Source of the DNA: an uncultured Rubripirellula sp.
GTDB taxonomy: Bacteria > Planctomycetota > Planctomycetia > Pirellulales > Pirellulaceae
Assembly: GCA_938045805.1 (NCBI GenBank)
Contig: CALIBL010000001.1
Location: forward strand, 62,001-126,000
Direction of reading: 5' to 3'
DNA length: 64,000 nucleotides
This document shows positions 54,652 to 62,893 of the stretch, one piece after another. The notes beneath the pieces are model-generated. The model worked only from the letters and a program-made list of their open reading frames with translations, did not search any database and was not told the origin of the DNA. The number at the start of each line of letters is the position of its first letter. Within the stretch, counting starts at the first letter, position 1. A program made the position numbers and the translations under genes.

Positions 54652-55140
54652 TTAATCGTCAGTGGATTGGTCCGTATAAGCTCTGAGATGATCAATGAGT
54701 TGTCGAAGATCTACTGCAGCTTGTTGTAAGGTCGAATCACAATGATTGGTGACATCGGATAGTGGGCCGAGCAATTGATCGCAGTCGCGGGAGATTTGAT
54801 GTGCCCAGTGTTTGGCTCGACGTATTTTCGCATTGCATAAATCGAGTCGAGCTTCCGCTCTCCGCACGCGTTTTTTTTCTTCACTTGCAGTTGGCTGATC
54901 TTCGTTTCTCACTGAAGATGTTTTTGCAGCGAGCTGGTCTCTCGCCTCACTCAGGCTTCTCTCTGCAATTTGGAGTTGTCTGCGCCAGTAAGAGGGGTAG
55001 TCATGGCCAAAGGCTTGCTCGCCTTTCATGACTGCTAATTTGATTTCCTCGGTGATTGCTTGAAGTTCATCGGAGAACTTGACAAGTCCTCGATGAAAAT
55101 TTTCGATCGAGTCGATGTTGGTGACATTACTTGTATTCAT
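54652..55140 (-). CDS. Helical partner protein of the WXG100-like gene
   Basis: A 162-residue, almost wholly alpha-helical protein with no signal peptide. The helices read FHRGLVKFSDELQAITEEI, SYWRRQLQIAERSLSEARDQLA, KRVRRAEARLDLCNAKIRRAKHWAHQIS and LQQAAVDLRQLIDHLRAY. The N-terminal helix and the length of the helices resemble WXG/LXG-type secretion substrates or their partners, but no WXG motif is present. Its ATG directly follows the TAA of the WXG100-like gene with no base between, which means tight translational coupling. The two proteins are very likely to work as a pair; the function is unknown. Confidence 0.75.
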   Translation of the reverse strand: MNTSNVTNIDSIENFHRGLVKFSDELQAITEEIKLAVMKGEQAFGHDYPSYWRRQLQIAERSLSEARDQLAAKTSSVRNEDQPTASEEKKRVRRAEARLDLCNAKIRRAKHWAHQISRDCDQLLGPLSDVTNHCDSTLQQAAVDLRQLIDHLRAYTDQSTDD

Positions 55141-55410
55141 TTAACGTCCAAGGTAGGCATCAATCTGCTCTGCCTTCCTGAGTAGATACGGGATGTGTTC
55201 TTCCGTGGCTTGAACCAGTTTGGACAGTTGTTGCATCTGACCGGAAAATTCCGTCGCAAATTTTCTCTGCTGTTCATCTCGCCAACTTTGCTCAAGCTGA
55301 TTGACTTGTGAGCCAAGGATTACGGATTGCTGCTTCATTTCTTCAGCAAACCGGTGAAGGTGTCCTGCAAACTGTCGTAGATGTTCAGGGTCGACAATGG
55401 CTTGATTCAT
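55141..55410 (-). CDS. WXG100-like (ESAT-6-type) small helical protein
   Basis: An 89-residue protein with the size and helical-hairpin shape of the WXG100 family: a first amphipathic helix (LRQFAGHLHRFAEEMKQQ), a central Trp at position 43 in LEQSWRDEQQRKFATEF, and a second long helix (MQQLSKLVQATEEHIPYLLRKAEQIDAYLGR). The turn is Trp-Arg-Asp rather than Trp-X-Gly, and the C-terminal YxxxD/E export signal of type VII substrates is not evident. No FtsK/SpoIIIE-type EssC ATPase is in the window. It may be a diverged secretion substrate, a chaperone-like partner, or an unrelated hairpin. It abuts the helical partner gene without spacing, and the TPR gene lies 99 bases upstream. Confidence 0.75.
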   Translation of the reverse strand: MNQAIVDPEHLRQFAGHLHRFAEEMKQQSVILGSQVNQLEQSWRDEQQRKFATEFSGQMQQLSKLVQATEEHIPYLLRKAEQIDAYLGR

Positions 55411-55509
55411 GAGAGATTCAGTTTATGTGTTGAAAGAAGCTAATGTGATTCTGGTGGAAGTGGTTGAATCATGCAGTTGCAATGGGTCGGATGCATGGCA
55501 ATCCACTGT

Positions 55510-56328
55510 TCAGGCATCCGAGCCGATTCGGCTTTCGAGTTCGTGTAATTGATCTTTGTATAACTCGAGCGTTTGTGTGGCTCCGATGCGTTCCGCAGTT
55601 AAGGCGAGCAATTTGAGTGCTGCAATTTTAAGCGATGGGGTTGCCGTAACTGCTCGCCTTAATGCGACCGATCGGAGGGACCGCATCGCGTCATGGTTGC
55701 GTCCAAGTTCTAGTTGGCACTTTCCACGAAGATAAGAGGCACTGGCCGAGAAGTGATCTTGTTGGAGAAGAATCGTCACTGCATCAATCGCATCTTGGTG
55801 GCGTCCAGCGTCTAAAAGAGCTTCACCCAATGATAAGCGAAGGTCGTGTAGTTCAGGATTCCTATCCAGTCTCGCCTCACACACCTCGATTCTACGGCAG
55901 ACCCAGTCGCTCGCACTTCGATTTAACTCTCGATCCATTTCGGGAGATTCAAGCTTTTTTGAAACTTCAAGGACCTCTCTGTATTGTTGCAAGGATCTGG
56001 CCAAAATGGCTTCTTCGAGTTCCCATAACACTGATGCGTTATCTGGAAAAACTTGTACGGCTTGTTGTAAAACTCGCCGTGCATCAGCGGGGCGATTCTC
56101 ACTGCGGTAAAGTTGGGCAAGCTCCATGTAGGAATCAAGGTCGGTGGGGCTTCCTTTAAGATGATGTTCTAGGAATTGCCTTCGTTCAATCGATGCGTTG
56201 CTTCTCGTATGTGATGACTCGATATCTACTTCAGTTGGCATGGCATTGTTTTTGACAACGTCCTCATTGAGGATCGTTTCACGCGCACCAGCGGCCGGTT
56301 TTTCACTTCGGTCGGTCTGATGGTTCAT
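55510..56328 (-). CDS. TPR-repeat protein
   Basis: Protein-binding scaffold with tetratricopeptide repeats. From the ATG at 56328 the protein has about 50 polar residues, then repeats recognisable by their spacing: DLDSYMELAQLYRSENRPADARRVL, then a middle region with VCEARLDRNPELHDLRLSLGEALLDAGRHQDAIDAV, then ASASYLRGKCQLELGRNHDAMRSLRSVA and a last helical pair. No membrane segment or signal peptide. A longer reading from 56421 adds 31 Arg/Asn-rich residues and is less likely. It is the upstream gene of the WXG100-like pair on the same strand. Confidence 0.82.
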   Translation of the reverse strand: MNHQTDRSEKPAAGARETILNEDVVKNNAMPTEVDIESSHTRSNASIERRQFLEHHLKGSPTDLDSYMELAQLYRSENRPADARRVLQQAVQVFPDNASVLWELEEAILARSLQQYREVLEVSKKLESPEMDRELNRSASDWVCRRIEVCEARLDRNPELHDLRLSLGEALLDAGRHQDAIDAVTILLQQDHFSASASYLRGKCQLELGRNHDAMRSLRSVALRRAVTATPSLKIAALKLLALTAERIGATQTLELYKDQLHELESRIGSDA

Positions 56329-56466
56329 GGCAGATTTCCTGCAGAGTTGACGGACTTCGCGACGATTTGCGTCGGCCGGAGTGTTAGACGGTGTCGTGTT
56401 TCTGAAAGCGCGAAGAGGCAAGGCAGTACAAGCTTTCTATGGCATAACAAGCGAGTAACTGTTTGG

Positions 56467-57609
56467 CTAATTGGCAGCTCGATAGAGGTCGATTACCCGT
56501 TCTTCACTCAAGCTTACCGGATTGAAGTTGCCGGTCCATTGTTTCATCGCATCGATGCTCAGTTGATTGTATTGATCGCTGGTGACCGAAAGTTCCTTGA
56601 GCGTGGTCGCTAGGTGTGATTTTCGAAGTAAATCCGTTATCAATTCAGCAAGGCTCTCGGAGGCATTATCCTGAGGTATTTCTGGATTTACTTCTCGCAC
56701 CAATTGGCAATATTGAGAAGCGCATGGTTCGGCATTGAAGCGTATGACACTTGGAAGCATGACTCCAACCGCCTGCCCATGGGTGATTCCGTAGTGTGCA
56801 GTGAGCGGATTTGCTGTGGCATGAGCAGCACCGAGCATGGAATTTTCAATCGCAAGCCCAGCAAAATAGGCGCCCAGTTGCATCATGCTCCGCGCCTCAA
56901 TATCCATTGGCTGTTCTAGGATTCGATCAAAGCCTCGTACAAGCATCCCAAAGGCACGTTGACTGTACGTGACTGACATCGCATTCCGGCGGGTGCTCAC
57001 CCGTGTTTCGACCGCATGAGAAATGGCGTCGATTCCTGTAAGGACGGTGACAGCGCGGGGCTGGGTAAGTGTTAAGAGAGGATCGAGTAGAGCGATCCGA
57101 GCCGCAGCTCGTACATCACCGCACGCCATTTTGGTGTGGGTCTCCGCATCGCTGATCAAGGCATACGATTGAGCTTCACTTCCTGTGCCTGCTGTGGTGG
57201 GTACAGCGATCATCGGCAACATATTTGCTGTTGCCTTGCCGGTTCCATGGTAGTCGTGAATCGAACCGCCGCAGGAATAAACAAAATTGATTCCTTTACA
57301 GCAATCCATGCTGCTACCACCGCCAAGCCCAATGAGTAAATCAGGTTTTGAAATTGCGGCTTGTCTAACCCCCGCGTCTACCATCGCGGAAGTCGGGTTT
57401 TCACCAAAATCATGAAAGCAGGAAAAGGTGATTCCCGCCTCACTCAATGACTTTTCCGCCATCGCGTGATGGCCAGCTTCCATGATTCCACGATCACTAA
57501 CAATCAAAGCTGATGTAGCACGAAGGGATTTTGCAAGTTCACCCAGTTCCGATAGTTTTCCTTCGCCAAAAATTAGGCGTGTTTGATGCTGCGAATCGAA
57601 AGGTTGCAT
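56467..57609 (-). CDS. Iron-containing (group III) alcohol dehydrogenase
   Basis: NAD(P)-dependent dehydrogenase of the Fe-ADH family, 380 residues. The nucleotide site is in IGLGGGSSMDCCKGINFV near residue 95, the second family block is PTTAGTGSEAQSYALISD, and the metal ligands are Asp and His in TGIDAISHAVETR plus His residues in AAHATANPLTAHYGITHGQAVGVMLP (in parts). The conserved positions are all intact, so the enzyme should be active on an alcohol or hydroxy acid not predictable from sequence. It is alone on the minus strand between the TPR gene and the sulfatase. Confidence 0.92.
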   Translation of the reverse strand: MQPFDSQHQTRLIFGEGKLSELGELAKSLRATSALIVSDRGIMEAGHHAMAEKSLSEAGITFSCFHDFGENPTSAMVDAGVRQAAISKPDLLIGLGGGSSMDCCKGINFVYSCGGSIHDYHGTGKATANMLPMIAVPTTAGTGSEAQSYALISDAETHTKMACGDVRAAARIALLDPLLTLTQPRAVTVLTGIDAISHAVETRVSTRRNAMSVTYSQRAFGMLVRGFDRILEQPMDIEARSMMQLGAYFAGLAIENSMLGAAHATANPLTAHYGITHGQAVGVMLPSVIRFNAEPCASQYCQLVREVNPEIPQDNASESLAELITDLLRKSHLATTLKELSVTSDQYNQLSIDAMKQWTGNFNPVSLSEERVIDLYRAAN

Positions 57610-57666
57610 GGAGGTAGATTAGGGGGATCTTGTGGGTGAATAATTGTCGATTTTCAACCGAACGGA

Positions 57667-57681
57667 GCCTCAATTTGAGGC
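57667..57681 (-). terminator. Hairpin after the sulfatase stop, weak terminator candidate
   Basis: GCCTCA (57667-57672) and TGAGGC (57676-57681) form a perfect 6-base stem with a 3-base loop, 10 bases beyond the sulfatase stop codon. No T-run follows on the minus strand, so it may be a processing or stability hairpin. Confidence 0.3.
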
Positions 57682-57691
57682 GAGGGGAGGT

Positions 57692-59143
57692 TTAATTTCG
57701 GATGCCGGTTAGATCCAATTCATCGTGCATCTCTTTTTGTAACGCGATCAGTTGCTCGAATAATTCGTCAACGATCGCAGCATTATCCGCATCTCCCGCG
57801 AGGTCGTGCATCTCCAATGGGTCTTCTTCGATGTTATACAGTCGAACCAGAGGTGCTTCGGGGTAAACAATTAACTTGTGGGTTTTTGTTCGGATACTTC
57901 TTTGCTTTTGCAGATAGCAACCATAGATGGATTCGTATTGACTCTGCTTGCCGTTAAGAAGCGGTAGTAAACTGTTGAACTCGACGTGTGCCGGCTTGTC
58001 TACCTGAGCCAACTCGAGCGTTGTTGGCATGACATCTTGCAAGTAAATGGGCTCGCTGATCGACACTCCAGCCTCAACCGCAGGACCGCTAACGATGAAT
58101 GGGACGCGAACACTATGGTCGTACATGTTCTGTTTGCCGAACAGTCCGTGTTGTCCGACCGCAAGACCGTGATCTGCGGTGAAGAAGATCCACGTGTTGT
58201 CTGCCTTCCCCGATTTTTCAAGAGCGGAGAGGATTCGTCCAATCTGTGCATCCATATGAGTAATCAGCGCATAGTACTCGCTGCGATGTACCTGTACCGC
58301 TTTGCTCGTTCGAGGGAACGGCGCTAACCGCTCGTCTCGAAGCGATTTTCCGCACCCTATCGCATCAGCAAAGGGATAGAGCGGTTGGAAGTTTTCGGGA
58401 ATGGCGATTTGATCCGCCGGATAACGATCGACAAAAGACTGTGGTGCTTGCCGAGGATCATGAGGTGCGTTGAAAGCGAGGTACATAAAGAACGGAGATG
58501 GATCATTCTGCGCTTCGCTTAGAAAATCCTCGGCATGGTTCGCAACGACTTCGCTCCAGTGTGTTCCCCCTTCCCAGAAACCCCCAAATTTTGGATCGGA
58601 GGGCGACCACGGATCGTTTCCCTCTGGTAATGGGCGGTTGTAGCCTAGTTCAACAGCTTTGGGCATACCCGGACGGATGTCTCTCGCGACGTCAAATGCT
58701 TTCTCTGCGTTCGCACGGCAATGCCACTTTCCAGTCATGTAAGTGCGATAGCCAGCTCGTTTTAAGTGTTCACTCCACCATCGTCCTTCAGAACGCTCTT
58801 TCTCACTCTGGCCGTGAATTGCATTGGCGTTCCAGACAAATCGTCCTGAATTGAGCATGGTGCGACTGGCGATGCATACAGCACCACTCCAAGATCCCAT
58901 GTTATACGCGTGAGTAAAAGTTGTACCTCGTTTTGCAAGTGCATCTAAGTTTGGAGTTTCAAGCTCATGGCCACCCAGTGCGCGGATCGTATTGAAGCAC
59001 TGATCGTCAGCAAAGATGAATAGGATGTTAGGCTGTTTATCTTCGGTGCTCGCGCCTGAACAGTCCTTAATAAGGAAAAGGCTTGTCAAGAAAAGAGCGA
59101 TCAGGCTGGTTGCCGATGTGGCGAATCTTAAGAGTTGCATCAT
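57692..59143 (-). CDS. Secreted formylglycine-dependent sulfatase
   Basis: Sulfate ester hydrolase of the alkaline phosphatase superfamily, about 483 residues from the ATG at 59143. The signal peptide is MMQLLRFATSATSLIALFLTSLFL-like (read here as parts: LLRFATSATSLIALF). The metal-binding start is NILFIFADDQ, the active-site signature is CIASRTMLNSGR, matching C-x-[PA]-S-R in which Cys is converted to formylglycine, and TGKWH, FNAPHDPR and FFTADHGLAVGQHGLFGK complete the site. An upstream ATG at 59179 gives a longer leader. It probably acts on sulfated polysaccharides in the periplasm or outside. No other sulfatase or maturase is in the window. Confidence 0.93.
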   Translation of the reverse strand: MMQLLRFATSATSLIALFLTSLFLIKDCSGASTEDKQPNILFIFADDQCFNTIRALGGHELETPNLDALAKRGTTFTHAYNMGSWSGAVCIASRTMLNSGRFVWNANAIHGQSEKERSEGRWWSEHLKRAGYRTYMTGKWHCRANAEKAFDVARDIRPGMPKAVELGYNRPLPEGNDPWSPSDPKFGGFWEGGTHWSEVVANHAEDFLSEAQNDPSPFFMYLAFNAPHDPRQAPQSFVDRYPADQIAIPENFQPLYPFADAIGCGKSLRDERLAPFPRTSKAVQVHRSEYYALITHMDAQIGRILSALEKSGKADNTWIFFTADHGLAVGQHGLFGKQNMYDHSVRVPFIVSGPAVEAGVSISEPIYLQDVMPTTLELAQVDKPAHVEFNSLLPLLNGKQSQYESIYGCYLQKQRSIRTKTHKLIVYPEAPLVRLYNIEEDPLEMHDLAGDADNAAIVDELFEQLIALQKEMHDELDLTGIRN

Positions 59144-59192
59144 TGAACTTAATATGTGGGCTGTTCGATTATCTGCCAAATTCTATCCGAGA

Positions 59193-59888
59193 TTAGGTAG
59201 CTGGTTGACGCGGTAGATAGAGATCAATTTGAGTTTCTTCGAAGATTCGATATTTCACGCCGCATTTCCATAGGTGGAAATAAGGTCCGAGAGGATCCGC
59301 TAGATTTGTCTCTTCACGATAGAAGGGCCACATTAAATAATCGCGGAGCATTGGGTCACACGCAATGAAGTAGTAGGCAGGACGCAGCGCGGTCGCGATT
59401 GAATTAACTTGAATTTGATCCGTGATCTCACCGCAGCGGTGAATGCTCCGAAGAAATGTGGAGTGCTCGGATTTATTCTTGGGGTGTTTGGGTGGGATTC
59501 CTTCAAGAACTCTTACCGTGATCTCTGCACCGAGGGATTCAAGAACCGTCTCAAGGCCAGCATGCTCAGCCATCGAATGAAGGCCCTGAATCCATTTTTT
59601 GCCGATGGTTTCAGCTTGCATTGGGGAAATGGGTGCGGGTCGTCTGACCACGAAGTAGGCATCTCGAACACCATCTGGCCGCCTGTCATTACCCGCGACG
59701 ACGTAAAGTTGTTCCAGTCGTTGAGTGAGGTCGTTTTTTCTCGGGTCGTTCAGGAAGATTTCTTGCGTTTCCTTACCATCTGGCCTGAAACACTGAAACA
59801 GCCCGATGAGTGAGTCGGGACCTGACGTTTCTTGCTGTTGGTTTCCTGTCAAACGGTGGCAATGATCGATGAACTGTTCAAGATTCAT
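59193..59888 (-). CDS. Hypothetical protein, 231 residues
   Basis: Unrecognised protein with no signal peptide or membrane segment. Parts look alpha/beta: GLFQCFRPDGKETQEIFLND, LYVVAGNDRRPDGVRDAYFVVRRP, KKWIQGLHSMAEHAGLETVLESLGAEITVRVLEG, YYFIACDPMLRDYLMWPFY, KCGVKYRIFEETQIDLYLP. The first ATG at 59888 is used. The intact frame and protein-like composition support it as a gene. It lies just upstream of the sulfatase on the same strand and may share its transcript. Confidence 0.7.
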   Translation of the reverse strand: MNLEQFIDHCHRLTGNQQQETSGPDSLIGLFQCFRPDGKETQEIFLNDPRKNDLTQRLEQLYVVAGNDRRPDGVRDAYFVVRRPAPISPMQAETIGKKWIQGLHSMAEHAGLETVLESLGAEITVRVLEGIPPKHPKNKSEHSTFLRSIHRCGEITDQIQVNSIATALRPAYYFIACDPMLRDYLMWPFYREETNLADPLGPYFHLWKCGVKYRIFEETQIDLYLPRQPAT

Positions 59889-60299
59889 TCGTGTTTTCTC
59901 TGAGGCAGCTTATGGTTTTTGAGATATCGTTGACGGTTGGTTTCAGCGACAGCGAGAACACGTCGAGAGCACCGGTCGCAGGTTGTACGGTTATCAATAG
60001 CGTTAGGTTTGTGCTACGGCCGAGGGCGTGTAGCCCCTGCAGTAGTATGGTGAGCTTGCAAGTCGGACAGGTTTTATCGCGTTGGTGAGGTGAGGGCTAT
60101 CTCGGGTTGTGTCGATCTTCAGATTCAGCCCACAATACGAAACGGGGGCGGCTTAAGCAGGATGTTGGTCAAGCTTCCCTTTTTTTGAGCCGATTTTTTT
60201 CCTGTGACGCTCAGCGTTGTCAGGCTGCAATCGGCCACATGAGTTAGTTCCCAACCGAAGCGTCGAAATCAATTATCCTCCTCTGAGGCAAACTAAGTT
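59889..60299. promoter_or_regulatory. Divergent intergenic region with a nested hairpin
   Basis: 411 bases between the hypothetical gene and the glycosyltransferase. Near the right end a nested structure can form: outer arms GCCGAT (60189-60194) and ATCGGC (60230-60235), and an inner hairpin CCTG..ACG / CGT..CAGG within 60201-60224. It is preceded by a T-run. This could be a leader structure or a terminator. No gene is supported on either strand. Confidence 0.4.
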
Positions 60300-61877
60300 T
60301 TGAATGTCGTTTTACTGCATTGCCATTACGATCGGGGTGGAGTCACGACTGTTGTCTTGAATCAAATAAGTAGTCTGCTGCGTGACCCGAAGGTTGAGCG
60401 AATTTATCTGATCTCATCCGGTCGTTCTTCAGGACTGCCTCGGGAGTTTGCGAGTCGTGTTCATTCTCTATCCCTTGAGTCATTGGAGTACGATCAGGAA
60501 GTCTATGATTGGGATGCAACACGAAAACGAATACAAGACATCAGTGACGAACTACTGGGATTGTTGCGGTCTGAGCAACTTTCGCCCGACACGACTCTTT
60601 TGCATTGGCACAATCATTCGCTCGGAAAAAACACAGCGACTCCCGGGGTCGTCAGTCGCATGGCGCTCGCGGGTTGGAGGACATTGCTTCAGATACATGA
60701 TTTTGCGGAGGACTTTCGTCCCGCCAACTACGCCGCTATCGTTCGTTCAATCGGTGCGGATGATTCGATTCGTGTTGACCAATACCTTTACCCGAACGCG
60801 CCGCAGATTCATTATGCTACTTTGACGCGATCAGACGGTGAGATCTTAAAAGAGTGGGGAATACCCGAGGAGCGGGTATCTGTCTTGCCGAACTGCGTCG
60901 ATATTTCTTCCACTGATCCAAGTTGCAACGCAGAAGAAAAAATGGAGTCTCTCGCGCGTGTGCGGCAAAGCTTTGGGATTCCTTCTGATTCACGTTGGTC
61001 TATCTACCCCGTTCGTGGAATTCGCCGGAAAAATGTCGGGGAGTTCTTGTTGCTAAGCCAATTGAGTGATGACGATCAGTACAACGCGATCACGCTTCGA
61101 CCGACGAGTCCTTTAGAAAAGAGATCTTATGACCGATGGAAATCGGTCGCTCAAAGTCTTGCACCACGGACCATCTTTGATGCTGGGGAAAGGTCTGAGG
61201 TGAGTTTTCGTGATAACGTGCTTGCCAGTGACAATGTCATCTCGACGAGTGTGGCTGAAGGGTTTGGGATGGCCTTTGTGGAGCCTTGGTTGTATGGCCG
61301 CAGTGTGATTGCTCGAAGGCTTAACACGGTAGTGGCTGACTTTGAAGATTCTGGTATGGATTTATCGCGATGCTACACGAGTCTACCGGTCTTTTCGGAT
61401 CGCGAATGGATCAGTGACTGTCTGATTTCGTGGAAATTGAGTTTCCAAAAAGCCTGGGAGCAATTACCAGAATCAATGCGTCCGGCTGTTACTGAAATTG
61501 ATTTGACAGCTGGGGTCGTAATTGACGCACAGGAAAGGATTGATTTCGCATTGCTCACACCAAAGCTCCAAGCAGAGATTTTGGAGCGATGTTGTCGCGA
61601 TCATGGTTTTCTTCGCGAATTGCGAAATAGCCTTCCAGATTTGACCCGCTCACTACGCGAGCCTGGTAGGCCTCATGTTGTGACCAAGAATGTGCAGTGT
61701 TTACGTGATCAGTTCGGCTTCGATTCAAATCAGCAACGACTAATTGCATGCTACGAGCGTTTAATAAATCAGCGATGTGAGGGGAATCTTGAATTATGCG
61801 ATGGCAAAAGAAGAATGATGGATTTGGTCCTGACGCGTCAAAACTTTTTTCCTTGTAGAACAGAAGAGGATTTGTGA
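60300..61877 (+). CDS. Glycosyltransferase (GT-B fold)
   Basis: 525-residue glycosyltransferase with a GT-B layout. The N-terminal acceptor domain begins VVLLHCHYDRGGVTTVVLNQI, with a glycine loop and WHNHSLGKN. The C-terminal donor domain has the GIRRKNVGEFLLLSQL strand-helix (usual Arg/Lys site near RRKN), SLAPRTIFDAGER and the E-x7-E-like VAEGFGMAFVEPWLYGRSVIARRL that binds the nucleotide sugar. The TTG start at 60300 is chosen because homology starts at residue 2 and a GAGG lies about 10 bases ahead. It overlaps the HAD gene. Longer than typical GT4 enzymes (350-420) because of about 100 extra C-terminal residues. Confidence 0.85.
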   Translation: MNVVLLHCHYDRGGVTTVVLNQISSLLRDPKVERIYLISSGRSSGLPREFASRVHSLSLESLEYDQEVYDWDATRKRIQDISDELLGLLRSEQLSPDTTLLHWHNHSLGKNTATPGVVSRMALAGWRTLLQIHDFAEDFRPANYAAIVRSIGADDSIRVDQYLYPNAPQIHYATLTRSDGEILKEWGIPEERVSVLPNCVDISSTDPSCNAEEKMESLARVRQSFGIPSDSRWSIYPVRGIRRKNVGEFLLLSQLSDDDQYNAITLRPTSPLEKRSYDRWKSVAQSLAPRTIFDAGERSEVSFRDNVLASDNVISTSVAEGFGMAFVEPWLYGRSVIARRLNTVVADFEDSGMDLSRCYTSLPVFSDREWISDCLISWKLSFQKAWEQLPESMRPAVTEIDLTAGVVIDAQERIDFALLTPKLQAEILERCCRDHGFLRELRNSLPDLTRSLREPGRPHVVTKNVQCLRDQFGFDSNQQRLIACYERLINQRCEGNLELCDGKRRMMDLVLTRQNFFPCRTEEDL

Positions 61878-62764
61878 TGAACGCTTCAGAATGGATGTTG
61901 CCGATCCTTCAAGAGCGACAACCGTTGTTACCGCTGGATTCAAAGATCCGTCCCAAATTTCAATTATTGGACGGTTTGCGAGCGATCATTTTTGATATCT
62001 ATGGCACGCTGATTGTCAGTGGTAGTGGAGACGTTGGTTCCGTTGATCAAACCGATCGCTCACAGGTCATTCAGCGAGCGATGCAGTTTGTGGGGGTCGA
62101 GGAGCGTCTTGATCGCCCTGTTATGTGGTGCGACTTGCGTCGTGTCATCGAGCGGATGAATGCGGAGAGAAAGTCAGATGACTGCATCAGTCCGGAGATT
62201 GACGTGGTCGCCGCTTGGCGGCGGGTCGTTGACGAACATGGATGGACAGCAGAGGAGCAGGATGTTGCCACATTGGTCCGGTTGGCCACTTACTTTGAAG
62301 CGTGGGCGAATCCAACTTGGCCTATGCCCGGGGCGAGTGATTTGATCCATAGGTTATCTTCCTCAGAGATTGCTCTAGGGATCATTAGTAATGCGCAGGT
62401 TTTTACGCCGTTGTTGGTTGAGGATCTATTGTTTTCAGAAAAAAATCGCCCACCAGTTTTTCAACCTGATCTTTGCTTTTTTTCTAATCGATTTCGACAT
62501 TCCAAACCTGGTCCTCGACTGTTTAATGCGTTGGCTAATGCCCTGCAAAGAAGGGGTATTCTTCCCCAAGAGGCTCTTTATGTTGGAAATGACATGCTCA
62601 ATGATGTTTGGGGGGCATCGCAGGTGGGGATGCGAACGGCTTGGTTCGCCGGTGACAGGAGAAGCCAGCGGAGGCGTTCGAGCGACCCGAGGTGCTGTGA
62701 GCTTTCTCCAGATCTTGTCCTAACATCCCTGCCGCAGTTGCTAGAGTGTCTTAAACTCCCTTAG
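61877..62764 (+). CDS. HAD-superfamily hydrolase
   Basis: Hydrolase of the haloacid dehalogenase superfamily, about 295 residues. Motif I is IIFDIYGTL, with the nucleophile Asp followed at +2 by Tyr rather than Asp, as in dehalogenases and some odd phosphatases. Motif II is GIISNAQ, motif III the Lys in RHSKPGPRLF, and motif IV YVGNDMLNDVWGASQVGM. A helical cap lies between motif I and II (CDLRRVIERM, AAWRRVVDEHGW). ATG 61877 overlaps the glycosyltransferase stop (TGATG); a GTG at 61874 adds one residue. Placed between two glycosyltransferases, it most probably dephosphorylates their product. Confidence 0.85.
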   Translation: MNASEWMLPILQERQPLLPLDSKIRPKFQLLDGLRAIIFDIYGTLIVSGSGDVGSVDQTDRSQVIQRAMQFVGVEERLDRPVMWCDLRRVIERMNAERKSDDCISPEIDVVAAWRRVVDEHGWTAEEQDVATLVRLATYFEAWANPTWPMPGASDLIHRLSSSEIALGIISNAQVFTPLLVEDLLFSEKNRPPVFQPDLCFFSNRFRHSKPGPRLFNALANALQRRGILPQEALYVGNDMLNDVWGASQVGMRTAWFAGDRRSQRRRSSDPRCCELSPDLVLTSLPQLLECLKLP

Positions 62765-62893
62765 GACAGCTGATTGACTGCTCAATGAAGGGGCAGAGTG
62801 CGATTAGGGTGATTCGCCTGCGTCGAGATTCGACCTTCGCACTACATCGGCAATGCAATCACGATTCGCACTCCTCTAATCTTTTTCAGCGAT

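Noticed and set aside
55141-55410. Calling the cluster a complete type VII secretion system
   Set aside because: No EssC/EccC ATPase, EssB or EsaA-like membrane protein is present, and the Trp turn lacks Gly; only a WXG100-like resemblance can be supported.
59900-60080. Minus-strand frame with a CPTC motif suggesting a zinc ribbon
   Set aside because: No start codon precedes it after the upstream stop, only one Cys pair is present, and the frame ends just before the next gene. The opposite plus-strand frame is equally unconvincing.
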